Assembly: GCA_030635465.1 (NCBI GenBank)
Contig: DAOVYU010000125.1
Span: forward strand, 1-5,213
Direction of reading: 5' to 3'
Source: Bacteroidales bacterium
GTDB taxonomy: Bacteria; Bacteroidota; Bacteroidia; Bacteroidales; JAADJA01
Length of the DNA stretch: 5,213 nt
Notes under the pieces: generated by a model
Databases searched by the model: none
Seen by the model: the letters and a program-made list of their open reading frames with translations, nothing else
Told to the model about the DNA's origin: nothing
Part shown: positions 1-5,213 of the stretch, piece by piece
Numbering within the stretch: the stretch's first letter is position 1
Layout: each line of letters begins with the position of its first letter
Program-made: the position numbers and the translations under genes

Positions 1-914
1 AAATCTTTTGCCTTAAAATTATCTACTGTGCCTTTAAGGTTTCCTGAGATTTTCATTTGGTTATCCATCTCAAACATTATCGGGGCAAAATATCCTACAT
101 CTACCAGGTTTATGATAGAGGGCCTGATAGTTGATTGAATATATATATTGTTTATAAAATCTTTAAAGTCTTTTAAACTATTATACGAAAACGTTAAATC
201 AAGATCAATATCGTTAACAGGTGTTTTAAGTATTAGATTTTTAGCTTGCAATGTTTTAGCACTAAATGTAAATTGACAACTTAAGCTATCAAGCTGAAAA
301 CCACTTTTATCATACAGCGAAATTTGATTTATATCCATCATCAGGCCACCTTTTTCAAAAGATACATTACTCATATCAAGATGATTGATATGTGTTTCAA
401 TATCCCTGAAATCAATCCAGTCATGCTTTCGTGTTTTGGTTTGATCTTCAAAAATAAATGATGAATTGCTGATGGTTAAACCCTCAAGTGACAATTTTAA
501 ATTTTTGTTGGGCTTTTCAATGGAGTCTTGAATAGGTTCACTTGTAGCTATTAATGTATCTCTTTGAAGAAAGTCAATAATAAATTGCAGGTTTAGTTCA
601 TCAGTTTCTTTATATCTTCTTAAGCGGATATCAGCATCTAATAGGTTAATCTTTGCGATATCAAAGTTTGTGTTTTTAAAGCTGTAATCTTTTAAATTAA
701 CTGAAAATTTACCCGTAAATAAAAGTGTATCGTTTTGTTGGTCATGAATAAGAAAATTTTTCAGTGATACACTTTTTAAAGAGGTGATCTCAAGACGATC
801 AATATTTACTTTTGTTTGAAGTTTATTTGTAAGGTAAGTTGTGGCTATTTTTGCTAAAACGGTTTGAGTAAATGGATGTCTAACCAGCAATGATGATACG
901 ACCAATAATGTCAT
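1..914 (-). CDS. tamB: Translocation/assembly module TamB-like (AsmA/DUF490 family), N-terminal part, cut by window edge
   Basis: The minus strand is open from base 977 to base 1 with no stop and runs off the left edge, so about 304 residues are visible from the ATG at 912-914. Bacteroidota TamB proteins are usually well over 1000 residues. An N-terminal hydrophobic anchor (SVYFLTVIMTLLVVSSLLV) is followed by RHPFTQTVLAKIATTYLTNK, the family's usual arrangement of one inner-membrane helix and then a short segment entering the periplasm. The remainder is alternating beta-strand-like sequence (for example KFSVNLKDYSF, INLLDADIRL, LKLSLEGLTI), typical of AsmA/TamB beta-taco proteins that bridge the envelope and carry lipid or assist outer-membrane assembly. 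The ATG falls inside the hydrophobic anchor, so translation probably starts upstream at a non-ATG codon, perhaps ATT at 963-965. The assignment rests on N-terminal features and on the divergent tsaD neighbour; the C-terminal domain is not visible. An AsmA-like paralogue is the alternative. Confidence 0.8.
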   Translation of the reverse strand, partial: MTLLVVSSLLVRHPFTQTVLAKIATTYLTNKLQTKVNIDRLEITSLKSVSLKNFLIHDQQNDTLLFTGKFSVNLKDYSFKNTNFDIAKINLLDADIRLRRYKETDELNLQFIIDFLQRDTLIATSEPIQDSIEKPNKNLKLSLEGLTISNSSFIFEDQTKTRKHDWIDFRDIETHINHLDMSNVSFEKGGLMMDINQISLYDKSGFQLDSLSCQFTFSAKTLQAKNLILKTPVNDIDLDLTFSYNSLKDFKDFINNIYIQSTIRPSIINLVDVGYFAPIMFEMDNQMKISGNLKGTVDNFKAKD

Positions 915-993
915 TATTACGGTTAAGAAATATACTGATATTTTAACTACTCTATTTTTAATAATTTTACAATCTTTTTATATCAGATTTTTT

Positions 994-1001
994 CTAAAGT
1001 A
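994..1001 (-). promoter_or_regulatory. Weak candidate -7 box for the tamB-like gene
   Basis: On the minus strand this reads TACTTTAG, one mismatch from the Bacteroidota -7 consensus TAnnTTTG. It would place a transcript start near base 987, just upstream of the open tamB frame and of the ATT codon at 963-965. No TTTG -33 element is seen at the expected distance, and the region is AT-rich, so a chance match is quite possible. Confidence 0.2.
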
Positions 1002-1046
1002 CGAAATTCATTAAGAATATGTGATTTTTCATGGTTTTATTATTTA

Positions 1047-1070
1047 TTTACAAACATTTATTTGTGTAAA
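1047..1070. repeat. Imperfect palindrome in the divergent tamB/tsaD intergenic region
   Basis: TTTACAAA (1047-1054) pairs with TTT plus GTAAA (1061-1063 and 1066-1070), giving eight base pairs with a GT bulge at 1064-1065 and a six-base CATTTA loop. A simpler perfect version is ACAAA/TTTGT (1050-1054 with 1061-1065). It lies 27 bases upstream of the tsaD ATG and overlaps the candidate -7 box, so it could be an operator. In such AT-rich DNA a short palindrome also arises easily by chance. Confidence 0.3.
1057..1064 (+). promoter_or_regulatory. Candidate -7 box for tsaD
   Basis: TTTATTTG matches the Bacteroidota -7 consensus TAnnTTTG at five of six fixed positions. A TTTT at 1035-1038, about 18 bases upstream, is a poor stand-in for the TTTG -33 element. 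Transcription would begin around 1070 and leave a leader of roughly 28 bases before the ATG at 1098. The evidence is weak. Confidence 0.25.
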
Positions 1071-1097
1071 ACACTCTGTAACAAGCAAAACATCAAA

Positions 1098-2117
1098 ATG
1101 AAAACTTATATACTTGGTAGTGAATCTTCTTGTGATGACACTTCAGCAGCAGTTCTTAAAAATAACAAGATTCTTGCCAATATTATAGCCAATCAAGAAG
1201 TTCATCGAAAATATGGAGGAGTTGTCCCGGAGCTTGCTTCACGTGCACATCAGCAACACATCATTCCAGTTGTTGATGAAGCATTAAAAAAAGCAGGTAT
1301 AGAAAAACAACAATTATCTGCAATATCTTTTACCAGAGGCCCCGGATTATTAGGTTCGTTGTTAGTGGGCACTTCTTTTTCTAAATCCTTTGCATTGAGT
1401 TTGAATATACCTTTAATTGAAGTTGACCATATGCAAGCCCATATTCTGGCTCATTTTATTCAGCAAGATGAATTAGAAAAAGATACCCCCAATTTCCCAT
1501 TTTTGTGTTTAACAATTTCTGGAGGACATACCCAGATTGTAAGGGTTGACACTTACCGTAACATGACCGTTATAGGTAAAACCATTGATGATGCAGCTGG
1601 AGAGGCCTTTGATAAAGCAGCTAAAATTATGGGGTTGCCTTATCCCGGTGGACCTGAAATTGATAAACTGGCAAAGAAAGGTGATCCTGATAAATATAAA
1701 TTTCCTAAACCAAGGATGCCTGAATTTGATTACAGTTTTAGCGGATTAAAAACATCTTTTTTATATTTTATCAGAGATGGGTTAAAAAATAATCCTGATT
1801 TTATTCAACTGAATATAAATGATTTATGTGCATCCATTCAAAAAGTGATTATTGATACTTTAATGGATAAACTTATTTTAGCTTCACAGCAAACTGGAAT
1901 AAATGAAATTGCCATTGCAGGAGGTGTCTCGGCAAATTCGGAAATACGTAATCGATTGATAGAGACAGGTACGAATAAAGGCTGGAAGGTTTATATCCCG
2001 GAATTTCAATTTACTACAGATAATGCTGCTATGATTGCCATTGCAGGATATTATAAATACCTCAATAATGAATTTTCTGACCAAAGGGTAGTGCCATATG
2101 CCAGAAGTATAGTATAA
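1098..2117 (+). CDS. tsaD: tRNA N6-adenosine threonylcarbamoyltransferase TsaD
   Basis: TsaD transfers the threonylcarbamoyl group from threonylcarbamoyl-AMP to A37 of ANN-decoding tRNAs (t6A), in the cytoplasm and together with TsaB and TsaE; neither partner gene is in this window. The protein is 339 residues, the normal family length. Kae1/TsaD motifs occur in order: the N-terminal ASKHA phosphate loop GSESSCDDTSAA (7-18), the metal-binding HMQAH (His111, His115), SGGHT (141-145), DDAAGEAFDKAAK (164-176), FSGLKT (214-219), AGGVSAN (274-280) and TTDNAAMIA (306-314) with the third metal ligand Asp308. I chose ATG 1098 because the family begins directly with this strand; the frame opens earlier with a TTG at 1062, but that adds 12 residues foreign to TsaD. 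No Shine-Dalgarno precedes it. Position 8 is Ser where the family nearly always has Ile (GIESS). The gene diverges from tamB and probably heads an operon with the next gene. Confidence 0.97.
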   Translation: MKTYILGSESSCDDTSAAVLKNNKILANIIANQEVHRKYGGVVPELASRAHQQHIIPVVDEALKKAGIEKQQLSAISFTRGPGLLGSLLVGTSFSKSFALSLNIPLIEVDHMQAHILAHFIQQDELEKDTPNFPFLCLTISGGHTQIVRVDTYRNMTVIGKTIDDAAGEAFDKAAKIMGLPYPGGPEIDKLAKKGDPDKYKFPKPRMPEFDYSFSGLKTSFLYFIRDGLKNNPDFIQLNINDLCASIQKVIIDTLMDKLILASQQTGINEIAIAGGVSANSEIRNRLIETGTNKGWKVYIPEFQFTTDNAAMIAIAGYYKYLNNEFSDQRVVPYARSIV

Positions 2118-2120
2118 TAT

Positions 2121-2894
2121 ATGAATATATCAACTTCAGCTTTAAAAAGTTTCCTTGATGAAAAATCTGACTTTTATAATCACCCTGGTTTTATCCAGGA
2201 TGATCCTATTTCAATTCCTCACCAATTTTCGTTAAAAGATGATATTGAAATTGCAGGATTTTTAACGGCTACCATTGCTTGGGGAAACAGAAAATCAATC
2301 ATTAAGAATGCAAATAAGCTCATAGAAATGATGGATTTTGCTCCATATGAATTTATTATGGGTTTTGAAGAAACTAATTTGAATAAAATATCTTCATTTG
2401 TTCATCGGACATTTAATGGTATTGATTGCATGTTTTTTTTACAATCCTTGTCAAATATTTACAAACATCATGGAGGACTGGAAACTGTTTTTAGTGAACC
2501 GATTCAAAACGGAAAGTCAATTAAAGAGTCAATTATAAATTTCAGAAAAGTATTTTTTGAACTACCCCATTTAAAACGTACGCAAAAGCATGTTGCCAAT
2601 CCCTTAACCAATGCATCAGCTAAACGTTTGAATATGTTTCTTCGCTGGATGGTTAGAAATGACAACAGAGGAGTTGATTTTGGATTGTGGAATAACATAA
2701 AACCTTCTGATCTATTTTGCCCTCTTGATATCCATACTGGTAATGTGTCAAGAAAATTAGGACTTCTAAAACGAAAATCAAACGACTGGAAATCGGTAGA
2801 GATATTAACGGAAATTCTCAGAGAAATGAATCCTGACGACCCTATAAAATATGATTTTGCACTGTTTGGCTTAGGTGTATATGAAAAATTTTAG
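2121..2894 (+). CDS. TIGR02757/DUF2400 family protein, function unknown
   Basis: The 257-residue protein is full length for TIGR02757 (Pfam DUF2400), a family common in Bacteroidota and without an established function. Recognisable blocks are DDPISIPHQFS (27-37), DIEIAGFLTATIAWGNRKSII (41-61), VHRTFNG (94-100), a central KRLNMFLRWMVRND (168-181), VDFGLW (185-190), CPLDIHTGNVSRKLGLL (200-216) and the C-terminal DPIKYDFALFGLGV (240-253). The CPLDIH block resembles the VDTHVxRVxxRLG segment of HhH-GPD DNA glycosylases, with Asp203 where the catalytic aspartate lies, but the C-terminal four-cysteine iron-sulfur motif of endonuclease III is absent. A link to nucleic-acid base excision is therefore inference only. 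The ATG comes 3 bases after the tsaD stop, with no Shine-Dalgarno, so the two genes are probably co-transcribed. No signal peptide or membrane segment is seen. Confidence 0.92.
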   Translation: MNISTSALKSFLDEKSDFYNHPGFIQDDPISIPHQFSLKDDIEIAGFLTATIAWGNRKSIIKNANKLIEMMDFAPYEFIMGFEETNLNKISSFVHRTFNGIDCMFFLQSLSNIYKHHGGLETVFSEPIQNGKSIKESIINFRKVFFELPHLKRTQKHVANPLTNASAKRLNMFLRWMVRNDNRGVDFGLWNNIKPSDLFCPLDIHTGNVSRKLGLLKRKSNDWKSVEILTEILREMNPDDPIKYDFALFGLGVYEKF

Positions 2895-2908
2895 TAAGGA
2901 TTTATTTG

Positions 2909-2916
2909 TATTTTTG
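2909..2916 (+). promoter_or_regulatory. Candidate Bacteroidota -7 promoter box for the ion channel gene
   Basis: TATTTTTG is an exact match to the TAnnTTTG -7 consensus recognised by the Bacteroidota primary sigma factor. It lies in the 47-base gap after the DUF2400 gene and would start transcription near 2922, about 20 bases before the channel ATG. No TTTG is found 19-21 bases upstream; the nearest, at 2865-2868, is about 40 bases away. The channel gene may thus have its own promoter or simply be read through from tsaD. Confidence 0.35.
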
Positions 2917-2941
2917 AGCCTTCCACCGAAAGCATTATAAG

Positions 2942-3763
2942 ATGAATAATACTAAGTCAAATAATGGTTTGTCGAATTGGCAATCGAAATTGCATGAGAT
3001 TATTTTTGAAGCAGATACACATACAGGCAAATTATTTGATGTAACACTTTTGATACTAATTGTAGTAAGTGTATTTATTGTTATACTAGATAGTGTTGCC
3101 AGTTTAAATGCCCGTTTCGGTTTATTATTTTATTATGCTGAATGGTTCTTTACTATATTATTTACACTTGAATATATATTGAGAATCATAACAACTAAGC
3201 ACCCATCCAAATATATTTTTAGTTTTTATGGTATCATAGATCTACTGGCGATATTACCGACATATCTTAGTTTGATTTTAACAGGTACTCAATTTCTTTT
3301 GGTTATTCGCATGCTGCGATTATTGCGTGTTTTTAGAGTATTGAAACTGGCGCGTTATGTAGGAGCTTCTGCAGTATTAATGATTGCCCTACGTAACAGC
3401 CGTCACAAGATTGTTGTTTTCCTTGAGGTAGTCATTACTTTGGTAGTAATAATGGGTTCCTTAATGTACTTAATCGAAGGACCCGAACATGGATTTACCA
3501 GTATTCCATTGGGCATTTACTGGGCTATAGTTACTCTTACAACTGTAGGTTATGGCGATATTGCTCCCCAAACATTTGTTGGACAATCTTTAGCTTCGGT
3601 AATCATGATTATAGGTTATGCAATTATTGCTGTTCCAACCGGAATTATATCTGTTGAAATGTCGAAAGCCTCTGATACAAATACTCAGGTTTGTGAAAAC
3701 TGTCATAGTAAATACCATGATGATGATGCAAAGTTTTGTAAAAATTGTGGCGAAGAACTGTAA
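2942..3763 (+). CDS. Voltage-gated-type potassium channel (ion transporter family) with C-terminal zinc ribbon
   Basis: This is a 273-residue inner-membrane channel subunit of the Kv-like six-transmembrane type, expected to work as a tetramer. Predicted helices are S1 about 33-51, S2 62-83 with Glu77, S3 93-112 with Asp100, S4 120-139, S5 156-177 and S6 213-237. S4 carries regularly spaced basic residues (Arg123, 126, 129, 132, Lys135, Arg138), the mark of a voltage sensor. The pore loop has TTVGYGD at 200-206, the canonical potassium filter. The tail has no RCK or cyclic-nucleotide domain. It ends in a short zinc-ribbon-like module, C251-x2-C254-x11-C266-x2-C269, with an acidic HDDDAK stretch between the pairs. 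Similar cysteine tails are known to me in other bacterial proteins annotated as ion transporters. The start is the first ATG of the frame that precedes a normal cytoplasmic N-terminus; no Shine-Dalgarno is seen. Potassium selectivity is inferred from the filter; voltage gating is inferred from S4. Confidence 0.93.
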   Translation: MNNTKSNNGLSNWQSKLHEIIFEADTHTGKLFDVTLLILIVVSVFIVILDSVASLNARFGLLFYYAEWFFTILFTLEYILRIITTKHPSKYIFSFYGIIDLLAILPTYLSLILTGTQFLLVIRMLRLLRVFRVLKLARYVGASAVLMIALRNSRHKIVVFLEVVITLVVIMGSLMYLIEGPEHGFTSIPLGIYWAIVTLTTVGYGDIAPQTFVGQSLASVIMIIGYAIIAVPTGIISVEMSKASDTNTQVCENCHSKYHDDDAKFCKNCGEEL

Positions 3764-3783
3764 ATGGAGTTTCAGAGATTAGA

Positions 3784-4494
3784 ATGAACAAAACATACCC
3801 GGATCCATTTGAGCAAGCTTGCTGGGATTACTACCTTGGAGATAAGGAAGCTACCATTAAAATCGTATCCAACAAAGCAGATGATGAAATCGTACCGGTA
3901 TCATATTTTTTCAGAGAATTAAAAAAGATGCCGGAAATTGAGAAAATGGCCCTGGATTTATGCCAGGGTAACATTTTAGATATAGGAGCAGGTTCTGGAT
4001 GTCATTCTCTTGAATTAATTAAAAAAGGTCATTTGGTTAGTGGGCTGGAAATCAAGAAAGGTTTAACAGAGTTGCTAGCTGAACGAGGTCTAAATAATAT
4101 TTACAATGCTGATATATTCAAATTTGATGATAAACATTTTGATACCCTATTGCTGCTGATGAATGGTATAGGGTTGGTGAAGGACTTGGATGGTTTGAAT
4201 CGATTCCTTGCTAAAACAAGGTCAATTTTGAAACCCGGTGGGCAGATTTTGATGGACTCTTCTGATTTGATGTATTTATATCAAGAGGAAGACGGTTCTT
4301 TAAAAATAAATCTAAATGAACGGTATTATGGAGAAGTAGAATATAAATTTGTTTATAGAAATAAGTCAGGTGATCTGTTCAAATGGCTGTATGTTGATTT
4401 TTCAACATTGTCGGAATATGCCGACAAAAATGGATATAGATGTGAATTGATGTATGAAGATGATCATTATAACTATCTGGCAAAACTTTTCTAA
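3784..4494 (+). CDS. Class I SAM-dependent methyltransferase, substrate unknown
   Basis: The 236-residue soluble protein has a Rossmann-type methyltransferase core after an N-terminal helical cap of about 60 residues (DPFEQACWDYYLGD near the start). Motif I is ILDIGAGSGCHSLEL (64-78), the SAM-binding glycine loop. Glu89 in SGLEIKKG fits the acidic residue at the end of strand beta-2 that binds the ribose hydroxyls. NADIFKF (108-114) matches the motif around the adenine, FDTLLLLMNGIGLV (119-132) is strand beta-4, and LKPGGQILMDSSD (149-161) is the usual post-motif strand. The C-terminal part (about 165-236) is rich in aromatic and acidic residues and would determine the substrate; I cannot name it. 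I chose ATG 3784; the same frame opens with a TTG at 3745 inside the channel gene, which is unlikely. A GGAG at 3767-3770 lies rather far upstream for a ribosome site. The gene starts 20 bases after the channel stop and ends in tandem TAA codons. Confidence 0.9.
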   Translation: MNKTYPDPFEQACWDYYLGDKEATIKIVSNKADDEIVPVSYFFRELKKMPEIEKMALDLCQGNILDIGAGSGCHSLELIKKGHLVSGLEIKKGLTELLAERGLNNIYNADIFKFDDKHFDTLLLLMNGIGLVKDLDGLNRFLAKTRSILKPGGQILMDSSDLMYLYQEEDGSLKINLNERYYGEVEYKFVYRNKSGDLFKWLYVDFSTLSEYADKNGYRCELMYEDDHYNYLAKLF

Positions 4495-5213
4495 TAAGCA
4501 TCTAATCCTTTATTTGCCCTTCCTTTTTCTTTCTGATAAGACCAGAGCATGATACAAATTCCCACAAGCAATGCGCCTATAGCCACCAGGAATGTTATTG
4601 TAAAACCAAATAATTCATAAAATAAAACACCAAGGAGTGGGGCAAACATTGCACGCACTGCAGTTAAAGATAAATGTACTGATTGATAATCGCCAGCTTC
4701 TTCTGGTTTGCAAAAGTAAGCCGACCCAATAAACCATAACAATGCCATGGTAGACGCAAAGATCCCATAAAATACATAGGCTATAATAAGCATTGGATAA
4801 ACTTCAATTCCTAAAATGAGACTATGAGATGGATAGTACTCTGTTAACATCATAAATAGTATAAATACTGTTAACGATCCGAAAGTAATTACCGCAAATA
4901 GCCTTGGATCTATCTTTCCTAAAAGTTTCCCTGTATAAGGAAGTAAAATAATCGCTAAAATGTTGTACGAATTTTTGTAAAAAGCAACACTGGAATAATT
5001 CAAATGTAATGCTCGTTCCAGAAATATGGTGATAACAGTTACTGTAATCATAAATGAAAATCCGTAAAACAAAAATCCCATTTCGAAATGAAAATATGGC
5101 TTGTTTCCTTTTAATATCTGAAACATGGTTTTAATGGATTTTTTTATGGAATCCATAAATGGTAACTGTTTTAATTCCGTGATGGTGGATTGGTAGTTAA
5201 TTTTAGACAGCAG
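4491..5213 (-). CDS. MFS-type transporter, C-terminal half, cut by window edge
   Basis: The minus-strand frame remains open to the right edge: 19 in-frame codons precede the Met at 5154-5156, so that Met is most likely internal and the gene begins outside the window. The visible 240 residues hold a basic, non-membrane linker (SIKKSIKTMFQILKGNK) and then six predicted hydrophobic segments, at about 27-47, 63-83, 86-104, 120-148, 165-182 and 185-206 counted from that Met. This matches helices 7-12 of a 12-helix major facilitator protein with its central cytoplasmic loop. The GKLLGKIDPR stretch after the second segment resembles the MFS loop motif between helices 8 and 9. The C-terminus is short and basic (YQKEKGRANKG). 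The substrate cannot be inferred. The gene ends tail to tail with the methyltransferase, sharing 4 bases. Membership in MFS is inferred from topology and general similarity, not from a decisive motif. Confidence 0.75.
   Translation of the reverse strand: MLSKINYQSTITELKQLPFMDSIKKSIKTMFQILKGNKPYFHFEMGFLFYGFSFMITVTVITIFLERALHLNYSSVAFYKNSYNILAIILLPYTGKLLGKIDPRLFAVITFGSLTVFILFMMLTEYYPSHSLILGIEVYPMLIIAYVFYGIFASTMALLWFIGSAYFCKPEEAGDYQSVHLSLTAVRAMFAPLLGVLFYELFGFTITFLVAIGALLVGICIMLWSYQKEKGRANKGLDAY

Noticed and set aside
1062..1097. TTG-initiated N-terminal extension of TsaD
   Set aside because: The added 12 residues (MCKTLCNKQNIK) do not belong to TsaD, and the family starts at the ATG at 1098. The extension would also overlap the palindrome and candidate promoter.
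1884..2084. Minus-strand open frame of 66 codons inside tsaD
   Set aside because: It lies entirely antisense to the conserved C-terminal motifs of TsaD and has no recognisable domain; it is a shadow frame.
2504..2698. Minus-strand open frame of 64 codons inside the DUF2400 gene
   Set aside because: It is fully antisense to a conserved coding region and has no recognisable features.
3745..3783. TTG-initiated extension of the methyltransferase overlapping the channel gene
   Set aside because: It would overlap the conserved zinc-ribbon codons of the channel in another frame; ATG 3784 gives a normal protein.
5154..5156. Met at 5156 as the true start of the MFS-type gene
   Set aside because: The frame is open through the right edge, and the residues after this Met look like the central loop and helices 7-12, so the gene is cut by the window rather than a six-helix protein.
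1..5213. A new defence, mobile or otherwise undescribed multi-gene system
   Set aside because: All genes fall into known housekeeping or common families, with no integrase, transposase, toxin-antitoxin pair, direct-repeat array, tRNA attachment site or abrupt change in composition that I can see.

Overview
The window looks like chromosome from a low-GC member of the Bacteroidota. The DNA is AT-rich and most gene starts lack a Shine-Dalgarno sequence. The gene set fits the phylum: a Bacteroidota-style TamB, a TsaD and a TIGR02757/DUF2400 protein. One intergenic gap holds a perfect match to the TAnnTTTG -7 box of Bacteroidota promoters. The exact genus cannot be read from the sequence.

Layout: bases 1 to about 914 (or up to 965) are the N-terminal part of a large tamB-type gene on the minus strand, cut by the left edge. 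A divergent, AT-rich intergenic region of about 100-180 bases follows and holds an imperfect palindrome. Three plus-strand genes come next: tsaD (1098-2117), a TIGR02757/DUF2400 gene only 3 bases downstream (2121-2894), and, after a 47-base gap with a candidate promoter, a six-transmembrane voltage-gated-type ion channel (2942-3763). A class I SAM-dependent methyltransferase (3784-4494) begins 20 bases after the channel. At the right edge the C-terminal half of an MFS-type transporter (4491-5213) lies on the minus strand. It meets the methyltransferase tail to tail with a 4-base stop-codon overlap.

The genes do not form an obvious single pathway. TsaD makes the universal t6A37 tRNA modification, TamB serves outer-membrane biogenesis, the channel and transporter are inner-membrane proteins, and the methyltransferase substrate is unknown. 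tsaD and the DUF2400 gene are probably co-transcribed. The channel and methyltransferase could form a second unit.

I found no RNA genes, CRISPR array, insertion sequence, integrase or phage gene, and no convincing undescribed system. The points most worth a second look are the missing ATG at a sensible place in tamB, the zinc-ribbon tail of the ion channel, the HhH-GPD-like motif in the DUF2400 protein, and the compact junctions around the methyltransferase.
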